Shown: positions 48,423 through 57,316, counted from the stretch's first letter. The stretch is 64,000 bases of DNA from Gemmatimonadaceae bacterium (GCA_019752115.1 JAIEMN010000011.1:62001-126000); one strand, 5' to 3'. Notes: generated from the letters alone by a model not told the origin. Numbers and translations: made by a program.

Positions 48423-48862
48423 CGCGATTGCGGTATCTCGGAGCGGCGGTCGTTGTCTGGAGTGCCTGCACCGTGGCGCCCGCGGAGCACCCGGTGGCCG
48501 TTCCGGTCGTGCAGATCGTCGGGCACGACTTCGCCTTTGAGGCGCCGGATTCGCTGCCGCCCGGCCCCACCCGCTTTGCGTTTCGCAGCGATGGCACCGT
48601 GCCGCACGAGGTCGCCATTGCCCGCGTGAAGCGGGGTGTTTCGCTCGACTCCGTCCTGCGCGTGGAAATCGCCGGTGGTGATATCGACGGGCTCTACGAT
48701 CCGGGCGAAGGCTTGCTCTACACGGCGGTGGGCGAGACGGTCACGGCGGAGTTGCAGGTCACGCTCGAGGCGGGGCGCGACTACGTGTTGGCGTGCACGC
48801 TCGAGAAGGACTGCAAGGCGCACAGCATGCTGGGGATGGTGCGAGGGGTGCGCGTGTATTGA
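48419..48862 (+). CDS. Cupredoxin-like protein, paralogue of the preceding one
   Basis: A 147-residue exported protein (signal to about Cys17, WSAC, possibly lipidated). It shares the pattern of the preceding gene product: HDFAFEAPDSLPPGPTRFAFRSDG aligns with its neighbour, candidate copper ligands are the His in VPHEVAI, and Cys, His and Met in LACTLEKDCKAHSMLGM. The tandem arrangement and ATGA overlap suggest gene duplication and joint translation. The role is inferred only from the ligand pattern. Confidence 0.68.
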   Translation: MTRLRYLGAAVVVWSACTVAPAEHPVAVPVVQIVGHDFAFEAPDSLPPGPTRFAFRSDGTVPHEVAIARVKRGVSLDSVLRVEIAGGDIDGLYDPGEGLLYTAVGETVTAELQVTLEAGRDYVLACTLEKDCKAHSMLGMVRGVRVY

Positions 48863-49046
48863 TCGGGCTTCCGACTTCTGCGCCCGATCGGGATTCGGAA
48901 TTCGGTCTCGCCGTCTGCCATCGCGCACTGGCCTCTGGATTCTGACCTCGGCTCCGAATTCAGAATCCCGAGGCCAGCCGAAGACGCCAGAAGGCGAAAC
49001 AGAATTCCGAATCCCGATCGGGCTCAGCAGTCGGAATCCCGATCAA
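48859..49046. repeat. Long inverted repeat 5 spanning stop to stop (86-base arms)
   Basis: Arms 48859-48944 and 48961-49046 are the same length without gaps. The outer 54 bases match at 49 positions and the inner 16 at 15; a less paired stretch lies between. It starts at the stop codon of the cupredoxin gene and ends one base before that of the convergent amidase gene. Confidence 0.88.
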
Positions 49047-49979
49047 CTACCTGGCCAGACGCTCAGCCACCATCCGCTTGAGCGTTCCGTTCCCGATGTA
49101 CGGCCGCAGGTATTTGCCGGGGCAGCCGGTGTCGGCGTACATGAAGTGCCCGCCGATGCGGTCGATGGGCAGGTTGTACTGCTTGAGCGCCCACGCCATC
49201 AGATCCGCGATCGCATCGAGCTGCTGCGGGCTCGGCTCCTGCACGTCGTAGTTGCCGATCATGCTGATCAGGAAGTGGCCACTGGGGTCGTACGTCGTAT
49301 TCGTCTCGCCCATGAAGTGGTAATCGCGCCCCTCGAACGCGCGGCCGTCGAGATCGAGCAGGAAGTGATAGGGCACATCCCACCAGTTGCGGTCGCGGGC
49401 GCCCCATTCCTGCAGATTGCGCAGGCGCTGCGCCGGGTCGTCGGCGCGGGTGAGCGGCTTGGTGTCGCCGGTGTGGTGCAACGTGACGTGCGTGATCTGG
49501 TGCGGAATGCGGAGGCGCATCGCGGCGCCGCCCGCGCTGTCGCTAGTGGCGATGGCTGGCGGCAGCGACGCCACCGTCGCGATCTCCAGCGCCACCAGCC
49601 CCGCGCCCAGTTCGCCCGGGCCGTACACCGCCACCACGGCGATGTGGTAGCCCTGCCAGTTGAACGCCGCCCCTTCGCGCACTTCGCGCACGGCGTTCGT
49701 ACCGGGCACGGCGAGGCGCACGCGCGCCACGTCCACGGGTTTGGCGCCGCTCGAGTCCACCATGGTGGCGAGCACGGTGACGGTGATGTCGTGGAAGCTC
49801 AGCGAATCGCCTGCCTTCTTGTTGCGGCGCGCGGCGTCGGCGGAGACGCCCAGGGGCGGCTTGGCTTGCCACACGCGGTGCGGGATGACACCGGGCTGCG
49901 CGTGAGCCGGGGCCGTGAAGAGCACGGCCGCCACGAGTAGGGCGCCGCTGCCGCGCAGGAAACGACTGGAGATCGGCAT
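49047..49979 (-). CDS. Exported N-acetylmuramoyl-L-alanine amidase (PGRP/amidase_2)
   Basis: A 310-residue protein with a signal peptide (1-27, ending APAHAQ). An unassigned beta-rich region (about 40-150) is followed by a PGRP-like amidase domain (about 155-300). The zinc ligands are His in VTLHHTGD, His in GGHFMYADTGCPGK and the Cys of the latter. WWDVPYHFLLDLDGRAFEGR and MGETNTTYDPSGHFLISMIGNYD are typical for the family. It cleaves the amide bond between MurNAc and L-Ala in peptidoglycan. Its start is only 21 bases from the divergent mazG-like gene. Confidence 0.92.
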   Translation of the reverse strand: MPISSRFLRGSGALLVAAVLFTAPAHAQPGVIPHRVWQAKPPLGVSADAARRNKKAGDSLSFHDITVTVLATMVDSSGAKPVDVARVRLAVPGTNAVREVREGAAFNWQGYHIAVVAVYGPGELGAGLVALEIATVASLPPAIATSDSAGGAAMRLRIPHQITHVTLHHTGDTKPLTRADDPAQRLRNLQEWGARDRNWWDVPYHFLLDLDGRAFEGRDYHFMGETNTTYDPSGHFLISMIGNYDVQEPSPQQLDAIADLMAWALKQYNLPIDRIGGHFMYADTGCPGKYLRPYIGNGTLKRMVAERLAR

Positions 49980-50000
49980 CTGGTGAACGTAGCGTTCGGC

Positions 50001-50321
50001 ATGCCCTTCGCCCAATACCAGCAGCGGGTTGACCGCTGGATCAGCCAGTTCGAGGAAGGATACTTCCATCCCCTCACGAACCTCGCACGTCTCACCGAAG
50101 AAGTCGGCGAGTTCGCGCGCGAGGTGAATCACCGCTTTGGGCAGAAGCCCAAGAAGAAGGACGAACCGGATGCCGACCTCGCGATGGAGATGGCGGACAT
50201 CCTGTTCGTCCTGATCTGCATGGCGAACCGGGAAGGGATCGACATGGACGAGGCGTTCGACCGGATGATGGCCAAGGTCGAGACGCGCGACGCCAACCGG
50301 TGGACGCCGAAGGTGCGCTGA
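50001..50321 (+). CDS. MazG-like nucleotide pyrophosphohydrolase (YpjD type)
   Basis: A 106-residue all-alpha NTP pyrophosphohydrolase. ISQFEEGYFHPLTNLARLTEEVGEFAREVNHRFG contains the EExxE magnesium motif, and MEMADILFVLICMANREGI carries the second ExxD motif. The length and the leading residues match YpjD-type single-domain MazG proteins, which hydrolyse (often aberrant) NTPs to NMPs. ATG 50001 is preferred because the family N-terminus begins there; a GTG at 49983 is also in frame. It is divergent from the amidase gene. Confidence 0.9.
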   Translation: MPFAQYQQRVDRWISQFEEGYFHPLTNLARLTEEVGEFAREVNHRFGQKPKKKDEPDADLAMEMADILFVLICMANREGIDMDEAFDRMMAKVETRDANRWTPKVR

Positions 50322-50326
50322 TCCGT

Positions 50327-51202
50327 TCAGACCAGCGTGGCTCCCCACGTTGGCGGGTCAACGTCGGCGATGGTTTGCGTGAGTGTCCACGAGTGGCCGG
50401 CCGGGTCCTTGAGCACGGCCTGCCGCTCGCCATAGGGGTGATCCGTGGGCTCGGTCACCGGAACGGCGCCCATGGCGAGGGCGCGGGCCCAGACAGCATC
50501 GAGATCGGCGACGCGCACCATGAGGGTGGCGGGCGGTCGGCCACCGGCGGGGTTGGCCTCGGGGTTCCACTGGGCGGCGACCATGGCGCCATTGCCGAGT
50601 GTGAACTGCACGCGATGGTCGCCAATGCGCAGCCGTTGGCGCGCGCCGAGCACGTCGCCGAGAAACTGCGTGGCGACCGAGAGGTCGGGGTAGCTGCGCA
50701 CCGGGATGAAGGTCGCGTGCGGGATGGAGCGATTCACCGCCAGCGAGTCGGTCGGGATGCCGGCGGCGCCGAGGGCGTGCAGCTTCTGCTCGAGGGCGCC
50801 GAGCACATGCGGCCACGCCTGCGCGTGGTTGGCGCACGATTCTTCGCTCACGAAGCCGCTCTGGGTGAGCGTGAGGGCGGTGCCATCGGCCGCGCCGCTC
50901 AGTTCGATGGTGATCGTGGTCTCCACGCCGGTGCCGCGCGTGAACCAGGTGATCTGGACGCGATGATCGGGTTCGAGGGCGAGATAGCGCCCGTAATGCG
51001 GATGCCGCCCGAGCACGGCGCCCTGGGCATCCCGCGGGACGACCTCGAAGAAGAACGGCTCGCCAACCTCCACCGTGCCGCGCACGGTGCCCGGCTCGGC
51101 GAACCAGTGCGCGAATCCGCCGGCCCACGCGCGGTAGACGGTGGTTGCCGGCACGGCGAGATGACGCGTGACGGTCAGCGACGTGGCGGGCGTGGCAGGC
51201 AT
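50327..51202 (-). CDS. SRPBCC (AHSA1) - VOC fusion protein
   Basis: A 291-residue cytoplasmic protein. The N-terminal half (about 8-150) is an AHSA1/SRPBCC domain: VYRAWAGGFAHWFAEPG, GRYLALEPDHRVQITW and ESCANHAQAWPHVLGALEQKL. The C-terminal half (about 155-285) is a glyoxalase/VOC domain: RSYPDLSVATQFLGDVLGA, LMVRVADLDAVWARALAMGA and DPAGHSWTLTQ. Both are small-molecule binding folds that usually occur as separate proteins; the ligand is unknown. It converges with the mazG-like gene, five bases apart. Confidence 0.85.
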   Translation of the reverse strand: MPATPATSLTVTRHLAVPATTVYRAWAGGFAHWFAEPGTVRGTVEVGEPFFFEVVPRDAQGAVLGRHPHYGRYLALEPDHRVQITWFTRGTGVETTITIELSGAADGTALTLTQSGFVSEESCANHAQAWPHVLGALEQKLHALGAAGIPTDSLAVNRSIPHATFIPVRSYPDLSVATQFLGDVLGARQRLRIGDHRVQFTLGNGAMVAAQWNPEANPAGGRPPATLMVRVADLDAVWARALAMGAVPVTEPTDHPYGERQAVLKDPAGHSWTLTQTIADVDPPTWGATLV

Positions 51203-51233
51203 GGTCACGGCGGCGGGGTGGCGAGGGCGGGGA

Positions 51234-52936
51234 TCAATGTGGCGCGTCCGCGTCGGGCGCGTCGAGCGTTTCCCGCACGGCGTGCGCCAAGGCTGCCAAA
51301 GTATACGGTTTGTGCAGCATCCGCCGTTCGGCCGCCACGAGCCCCTGTTGCAGGATGATGTCGTCGGTGTAGCCGGAGGCGAAGAGCACGCGCAGCCCCG
51401 GTCTGGCGGCCGTGAGCGCATCGGCGAGTTCGCGACCGCCGAGGTGGGGCATGATGACGTCGCTCAGCAGCAGGTGGATTGGCTCCTGGAGGCGGTCGGC
51501 GAGGGCGAGCGCGGCGGCGCCGTCGCTCGCGACGAGGACCGTGTAGCCCAGCCGTCCCAGCACCTGCGCCGCGAGCGCCCGGACAGCGGCCTCGTCTTCG
51601 GCGATCAGAATGGTTTCGGTGCCACGCGGCAGGGCAGCGGCCGGGTCCGGCGGCTCGCGTGTCACCGCCGACTCGGTGGCGACCAAGGGCAACAGCACGC
51701 GCACCGTGGTGCCGGCCTGCTGCCGGCTTTCGATGAGAATCGCCCCACCGGCTTGTTGTACGATGCCATATGCGATGGAGAGCCCCAGCCCCGTGCCGCT
51801 CCCCATGGGTTTGGTGGTAAAGAACGGTTCGAAGGCGCGGGCCTGTGTCTCCGACGCCATGCCTTCCCCGGAGTCGCGGACCACCAGCAGCGCGTGCGGC
51901 CCCGCCGTGAGCTGTTCGCAACCCGGGCCGGTCGTGGGGCCGGCCTCGATGTCGGTGAGCGTGATCGCCAGCGTGCCGCCGTGGGGCATCGCATCCCGCG
52001 CGTTGACGCGAGATTGACGAGCACCTGTTCCAGCTGGGCCGCGTCGCCGCGGACGAGCAGGGCCCGGTGCGGCAGCTCCTCCGTGATGGCGATGTGCTCG
52101 CCGAGCAGGCGCCGCAGCATGCCGCTCGTATTCTGTACCACGTCCCGGAGATCGAGGACCCGCAGGGCGAGCACCTGCTTGCGACTGAAGGTCAGCAGCT
52201 GCTTGGTGAGCGCCGCGGCGCGGGCGCCGGCGTGGGCGATCTCATCGACACTGTCCCGCATCGGATTATCGAGTGGGAGCCCCGCGAGCAGGACCTCGGC
52301 GTACCCGTTGATGATCATGAGCAGGTTGTTGAAGTCGTGCGCGATGCCACCCGCCAGGCGGCCGATCGCTTCCATGCGCTGGCTGTCGTGGAGCGCCTGC
52401 TGCAGCTCGCGCAGCGCCGCCTCCGAGCGCAGGTGCTGCGAGAGATCGGTCAGGCTGACGAGCCCGTGGTCGCCGTCCACCGGGACCAGCACGTCCATCT
52501 GTGTCGGCACGGGTTCGGCCATCGTCGCACCCGGCGAGGGTTCGGGGACGATGTGAAACTCTCCACGCTGCCGGGCATGGGTGGCAAAGGCCTCGGCGAT
52601 TACGCGCGCGAGCGCCGGGCGTTCCGCTTCGCTGACAAAATCGCGCAGCGGGCGGCCGGTGAGCAGGCCCGGCGCGACGTTGGTGAGACTCGTCGTCGCC
52701 TGATTCGCCTCAATCACGTGTCCCGTACGGGATACCGACAGATAGGCGACCGGCGCAAAGTCGAACAGGTCGGTATAGCGTCGGCGCGTCGCGTCGATCT
52801 CCGCGCGCGAGCGTTGAAGTTCCTCGTGCTGCACTTCGAGCTCGATCTGATGGACCTTGAGCTCGTGGATCAGGCGCAGGGCATCCGCGCTGGCGGGCGG
52901 CGGAATGGGATGCTGGGGCGTGGGACGTTCGGTCAT
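51234..52936 (-). pseudogene. Hybrid sensor histidine kinase, split by a one-base frameshift
   Basis: The first frame (52936 downwards) encodes a coiled helix, a PAS domain (about 47-150) and a HisKA domain with phospho-acceptor His (about 198, in GGIAHDFNNLL). It then loses frame inside the ATPase N-box. The second frame continues from 51989 with MPHGGTLAIT, the ATP lid GSGTGLGLSIAYGIVQQAGG and a receiver domain (LLLSDVIMPHLGG) to 51234. Adding one C on the plus strand between 52006 and 52007 restores NLAVNARDAMPHGG, a perfect N-box. The gene is either recently broken or carries a sequencing error. Its start overlaps the CheB-CheR stop (ATGA). Confidence 0.85.
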
Positions 52937-55473
52937 GGGCGCCGCTCCCGCAGCTCGGCTTCGAGCTGCTTGGCCTTGGTGATATCGGTGAAGGTGATCA
53001 CGACCCCGTCGATCCGATCATCGTGCGTGCGATAGGGCATGATGCGGGCGGCGAACCACCGCCCGTCGCGTGACGCCACTTCCTTTTCGAGGGGCTGCAC
53101 GGTGCGCAGGACGGCCTGTGCATCGGTGGCCATGTCGGCAAACTCGAGCGACGAGACGATATCGGTGATCGGGCGCCCCACATCCGTCGGAATGAGCTTG
53201 ATCAGGCTTGCCGTCTTGGTGGTGAAGCGACGGACATTGAGCGCGCTGTCGAGGAACAGCGTGGCGATGTCGAGGGAGTTGAGCAGGTTCGCCATGTCGC
53301 TGCTGGCGAGCATGAGCTCATCCACCTTGGCCTGCAGCTCGTGGTTCACGGTCTGCAGCTCTTCATTCATCGACTGCATTTCCTCCTTGGAGGTGGTGAG
53401 CTCCTCGTTGGTGGATTGCAACTCCTCGTTGGTCGACTGCAGTTCCTCATTGGTGGAGCGCAGCTCTTCCTGTGAGATCTGCATCTCTTCGCGGGCTACG
53501 CGCAGGTTCTCGCGGGCCTGGCGCAGCTCCTCTTCGAGCGCCTGAATGAGTTGCGGATCTTTCCCGCGCGGGCGACGCCGGGTGGTCGGATCGCTGGCGG
53601 GTGCCGACATCTCCTGAAACACGATCATGAGAATCGCGGCCGCGCTGTCCTGATGGTGCACCGGTTCGATCGTGACGCTCGCGTAATGCACGCCGCCGTG
53701 ATCGGCATCGATGGCGAGGGGGCGCAAGGTCACGGCCCGTTGCTCGCGGCGCACACGCTGGCACCCTTCGGTGAGAGCCGCGCCGAGCCCCGGACGCGCC
53801 ATCGCGAAGATGTTCCAGTTGGCCTGCCCAGCGGCGGGCTCGAGATAGCGCCCCGTCTTGCCACTCACGAAGAGGATGTCGCCCTCGTCGCCAATGAGCA
53901 CCGCGGGCGGGGTGAATCGATCGAGCAGCGTCTGCTCGGTGAGTTGCTGGAGATTCATGAGTGGAGGAGCAAGTGGAGCGCGCGGGGGCTCCGTCGTATC
54001 GGTAAAGCCGCTGCCAAAGACCGCGGGCAGGTCGCGTACGCCACCGCCCACCGGGATCTTCAGCCGACGATAGAGGCGCCCCTTGCCGGCGACCTGGGCA
54101 AAGCGATCGACGGCGGTTCCGGCGGTTTCGGCGCTCCCGAGCATCAGGACGCCGTCGGGCTTGAGACTGAAATGGAACAACGCCATCAGCTTCTGCTGCA
54201 GCGGCGGCGTGAGATAGATCAGCAGATTCCGGCAGGAGAGCAGATCGAGCTTGGTGAACGGCGGATCGATCGTGACGTTGTGTGGCGCGAAGATCACCAT
54301 TTCGCGCACGCGACTGCTCACCCGGTACCGCCCATTCTCGCGCGCGAAGTAGCGCTGCAGCCGCTCGGGCGAGACCTCGGCGGCGATGCTCTCGGGGTAC
54401 GTCCCGCTGCGCGCACGCGCGATGGCATCGCGATCGAGATCAGTGGCGAACAGCTGCAGCGTGATCGGTTCCTTGGGCGCGACCGCCGCCAGCGCCTCGA
54501 GAAAGACGATCGCCATCGAGTACGCCTCTTCCCCGGTGGAGCACCCGGCGATCCACGCGCGGAGCGTGGCGCCCGGTGGGGCACTGCGAATGAGGTCCGG
54601 GAAGATCTCGTCGCGCAGCTGTTCCCACACCGGCGTATCGCGAAAGAAGCTGGTGACGCCGATCAGCAGCTCGGCGAAGAGCAGCCGCGCTTCGGCGGGC
54701 TCGTCCTGCACCAGCGCCGCGTACGCCTCGACGGAGGGCAGATGGTGCAGACTGATGCGCCGCTGAATGCGTCGGGCGAGCGTGCTGCGCTTGTAGAGCG
54801 AAAAGTCATGGCCCACCACCTGACGCAGTGTGGCGACAATGGCGTCAATGACGGGGTGCGTTTCGGTGAGGGGCTCGCGCAGCCGTGCCTCGCGCACACT
54901 CTCGAGATATCCCACGACCGCGGGGTAGAGCGCCTCGGCATTGGCGACGATATCGGCCACGCCGTTCTCGACCGCGCTGCGCGGCATATCGGTGAAACGC
55001 GCCGTCGCGGGATCCTGCACGAAGGTGGCGCCGCCATGCGCCTTGATGGCGGCCAGCCCGGCGGTGCCGTCGGCGCCCATCCCGGAGAGGAGGACGCCCA
55101 CCGCGTCGCGCTGCCGTTCGGCGGCAAGCGCGGTGAAGAAGCGGTCGATGGGCAGGCGGAGCCCGCGCGGGTCTTCGGGCGGAACGAGCTGCAGTACGCC
55201 ATGGCCGATCGTGAGTTCATGATCGGCCGGCATCACATACACGGTGTCGGCCGCCACAGGGACACCGTCGGTGGCGTCGACCACCGCGAGCGTCGTGACG
55301 CGCCGCAGAAGCTCGCCGAGCAGGCTCGCGCGCTCGGGGTCCAGGTGCTGGACCACGACAAAGGCGTGGCCGCACGGAACGGGGACAGTCGCCAGAAAGC
55401 GCTCCAGCGCCTCCAGGCCACCAGCCGACGCGCCAATGCCGATCACGGAAATCGGCCCTGCGCTGCTGCTCAT
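52933..55473 (-). CDS. CheB-CheR-PAS fusion protein
   Basis: An 846-residue protein. The CheB methylesterase domain (1-190) has Ser16 in GIGASAGG, His43 in VVQHLD and Asp135 in GMGADG, but no receiver domain. The CheR methyltransferase follows (about 205-470: LARRIQRRISLHHLPS, FFRDTPVWEQL, WIAGCSTGEEAYSMA, DLLSCRNLLIYL). After a PAS-like region there is a long coiled coil of EELQSTNEEL-type heptads (about 640-720) and a final PAS domain. Such proteins usually signal to histidine kinases outside the classic chemotaxis pathway. The kinase gene overlaps its end, but is frameshifted. Confidence 0.93.
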   Translation of the reverse strand: MSSSAGPISVIGIGASAGGLEALERFLATVPVPCGHAFVVVQHLDPERASLLGELLRRVTTLAVVDATDGVPVAADTVYVMPADHELTIGHGVLQLVPPEDPRGLRLPIDRFFTALAAERQRDAVGVLLSGMGADGTAGLAAIKAHGGATFVQDPATARFTDMPRSAVENGVADIVANAEALYPAVVGYLESVREARLREPLTETHPVIDAIVATLRQVVGHDFSLYKRSTLARRIQRRISLHHLPSVEAYAALVQDEPAEARLLFAELLIGVTSFFRDTPVWEQLRDEIFPDLIRSAPPGATLRAWIAGCSTGEEAYSMAIVFLEALAAVAPKEPITLQLFATDLDRDAIARARSGTYPESIAAEVSPERLQRYFARENGRYRVSSRVREMVIFAPHNVTIDPPFTKLDLLSCRNLLIYLTPPLQQKLMALFHFSLKPDGVLMLGSAETAGTAVDRFAQVAGKGRLYRRLKIPVGGGVRDLPAVFGSGFTDTTEPPRAPLAPPLMNLQQLTEQTLLDRFTPPAVLIGDEGDILFVSGKTGRYLEPAAGQANWNIFAMARPGLGAALTEGCQRVRREQRAVTLRPLAIDADHGGVHYASVTIEPVHHQDSAAAILMIVFQEMSAPASDPTTRRRPRGKDPQLIQALEEELRQARENLRVAREEMQISQEELRSTNEELQSTNEELQSTNEELTTSKEEMQSMNEELQTVNHELQAKVDELMLASSDMANLLNSLDIATLFLDSALNVRRFTTKTASLIKLIPTDVGRPITDIVSSLEFADMATDAQAVLRTVQPLEKEVASRDGRWFAARIMPYRTHDDRIDGVVITFTDITKAKQLEAELRERRP

Positions 55474-55571
55474 GGTGCCCCCCTTCCTGAATACTGGGGG
55501 CACCCGGTGGCACGTGCAATCAGCAGATCACCCACACGCGCGGGATCGCATGGTTCCCGCCGCTCGACCGG

Positions 55572-56621
55572 TCACTTCGGGAAGATCACGGGGAACACGA
55601 CGTTCGTCGTATACACACAGCGATCGTTGTGTCCGCATTCGGACACGATGATCGCGCGGTGCTTCGCCCCGAGTTTTTGGGTCACGTACGTAAAGAATGC
55701 TTCACCTCGCGCGCGGCGCGTGGGCCCCTGCGCCATCGCATTCGCGCTGGAGTCGAAGCCGCCGAGGGGCAGGACATCCACTTGCCCAAGCAAGTAGGTG
55801 GTGGGGCGCGCCACGAGATTCTTCACCAGCTGCTCCTTGCTCATCCCCTTCACGTACCCCTGCAGGTCATCGAGGCCGGCGGGCCACTTGTTGAAGGCGG
55901 GCGCCTTGCTCGCGTCGAACGGACCGAACTGGAAGTTGCCGTTCACCTTCTCGCCGTTCTCGCCCAGCGCTTCCTTGTCGGCGCCCTCGGGGTTGCCGTT
56001 GCCAACCGGGAGCGGGCGCTCGTCGGTGGGCCAGGCGTAGCTCGACGGATTGGCGACGACGTACGACAGCTCGACGCCCGGTGTGTCGTGCACCTTGCTG
56101 GCCATCGCGTAGCGCGTGGCGTACTGCCCGCCCGCGGAGTGGCCGGCGATGACGATGTGCTTGAGGTTGGGGAAGCGCTTCGTATCGGCCAGGAGCTTCA
56201 CGAGCTGATCGGCGAGATCGAAGCTGTTCACGGTCGCGAGCGTCGGCGAGATGCCGCCGGCGCGCCACGACGTGCCGCCTTCGGGCCAGAGGATCTCATT
56301 CGCGGCGACGGTGTCCGTTCGGGCGGCGAAGCGCGGCGCGAGCACCATCGTGTTGTCGAGCGCGCCGGCGAGGAACGCCGCCGCGATGCTCGTTTCGAAG
56401 TAGTGATCGGCATTGCGCCCGGCGCCGTGCACCATGATGAGCGCGCGCGTGAGCTTGGGATTGGCTTTGTCGAGCGCGTAGGTGCCGTAGACCTTCGTAC
56501 GCTGCGGGCCGGTGCCCCACGTGAGCCAGCGCTCGCAGGCGGCGGTGGCGGTGACGCAGGGGGCTTGGGCGGCGAGCGGGGCCGCAGAGAGTGCGGCGAG
56601 GAGGGCGAGACGGAGGAGCAT
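55572..56621 (-). CDS. Exported alpha/beta-hydrolase
   Basis: A 349-residue secreted protein (signal 1-19, ending PLAAQ). The fold is an esterase/depolymerase-type alpha/beta-hydrolase: LIMVHGAGRNADHYFE with the oxyanion region, nucleophile Ser in IAGHSAGGQYATRYA (about 175), and a late His in SECGHNDRC. Two Cys pairs (CVTATAAC near the N-terminus and CGHNDRC) could form disulphides. The closest look is to putative esterases and PHB-depolymerase-like proteins; the substrate is unknown. It is monocistronic, and a toxin-antitoxin pair lies upstream on the same strand. Confidence 0.82.
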   Translation of the reverse strand: MLLRLALLAALSAAPLAAQAPCVTATAACERWLTWGTGPQRTKVYGTYALDKANPKLTRALIMVHGAGRNADHYFETSIAAAFLAGALDNTMVLAPRFAARTDTVAANEILWPEGGTSWRAGGISPTLATVNSFDLADQLVKLLADTKRFPNLKHIVIAGHSAGGQYATRYAMASKVHDTPGVELSYVVANPSSYAWPTDERPLPVGNGNPEGADKEALGENGEKVNGNFQFGPFDASKAPAFNKWPAGLDDLQGYVKGMSKEQLVKNLVARPTTYLLGQVDVLPLGGFDSSANAMAQGPTRRARGEAFFTYVTQKLGAKHRAIIVSECGHNDRCVYTTNVVFPVIFPK

Positions 56622-56643
56622 GGGGGAGGGCACGAGGGGAGCG

Positions 56644-56964
56644 CTACAGAGAAACCACGCGGAGTTCACCGGGTTGCATCGACACGAGTGCGTCCAGCAC
56701 GAGCGGCGCGGCAGGGGCGAGCGCCGCGAGCCGATTGCTCGACGCCCGTACGACCACAATGCGGAGCGGTGATCCGATCAGGTTCTGCTGAAAGCGCAGA
56801 CTCTGATCCATCGTAATGAACGCATCGAACTCGTCCGCTGCGGCGCGGAGGAGCGGACCATCGTCGAGATCTGACCACCGTCGCTGATGCGTCGTTTCGG
56901 TACGGTGCCCAGGGAGCAGCCCAGCAAAGGCCCGGGGCAGGTTGCTGTCGAGCAGCACCCGCAT
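56644..56964 (-). CDS. DUF5615 PIN-like toxin
   Basis: A 106-residue protein of the DUF5615 (PIN-like) family: MRVLLDSNLPRAF with Asp6, and FDAFITMDQSLRFQQN with a second acidic residue, followed by the strand LRIVVVRASSNRL. PIN-like proteins of this type are predicted RNases paired with DUF433 antitoxins. The antitoxin gene lies four bases upstream, the usual order for this pair. Confidence 0.88.
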   Translation of the reverse strand: MRVLLDSNLPRAFAGLLPGHRTETTHQRRWSDLDDGPLLRAAADEFDAFITMDQSLRFQQNLIGSPLRIVVVRASSNRLAALAPAAPLVLDALVSMQPGELRVVSL

Positions 56965-56968
56965 GCGA

Positions 56969-57190
56969 TCAGGTGGCGGGCGAGATTAGCGCGTGCTTCG
57001 CCAGCTCAAGGACTGCGATCGCGTGCTCGCGAGAGACGCTCGGGAACTCATCGAGGAAGTGATCCAGAGGATGCCCGGCCTCGAGGTAGTCGATGAGCGA
57101 CTGCACCGGAACGCGCGTCCCCGTGAACACCGTCGTCCCGCCGAGACGATCGGGGGAGCTGGTGATGAGCGGTGAGGGCAGGTTCGACAT
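56969..57190 (-). CDS. DUF433 antitoxin
   Basis: A 73-residue protein of the DUF433 family: ITSSPDRLGGTTVFTGTRVPVQSLIDYLEAGHPLDHFLDEFPSVSREHAIAVLELAKHAL covers the whole domain, including a helix-turn-helix-like C-terminal part. DUF433 proteins act as antitoxins for DUF5615 PIN-like toxins and probably regulate their own operon. The pair is divergent from the BlaI gene with 126 bases between them. Confidence 0.88.
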   Translation of the reverse strand: MSNLPSPLITSSPDRLGGTTVFTGTRVPVQSLIDYLEAGHPLDHFLDEFPSVSREHAIAVLELAKHALISPAT

Positions 57191-57255
57191 GCGAGTTCTC
57201 CGGTGGCGTCCGGTAGCAATATACCGCAGGTTGCCGCCGAGCGCGGCGTGACCTC

Positions 57256-57300
57256 TTGACGCCCCGTATTACTATGTGCATAGTACTAGCAGCGTAGTAC
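57256..57300 (+). promoter_or_regulatory. BlaI-type operator and promoter
   Basis: TTGACG (57256-57261), 17 bases, then CATAGT (57279-57284) is a plausible promoter. The -10 lies within TACTATG-TG-CATAGTA (57270-57285), a perfect palindrome close to known BlaI/MecI sites (TACTACA...TGTAGTA). A second dyad, GTACTA-N6-TAGTAC (57283-57300), follows directly. This predicts autoregulation by the adjacent BlaI-like repressor. Confidence 0.78.
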
Positions 57301-57316
57301 CAACCCTGGAGGATGC

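Noticed and set aside
20345-49046. Long inverted repeats as insertion sequences or MITEs
   Set aside because: No transposase, no target-site duplications seen, and the ends are not the same in all five; repeats 2 and 3 do share ends, so a mobile origin stays possible but unproven.
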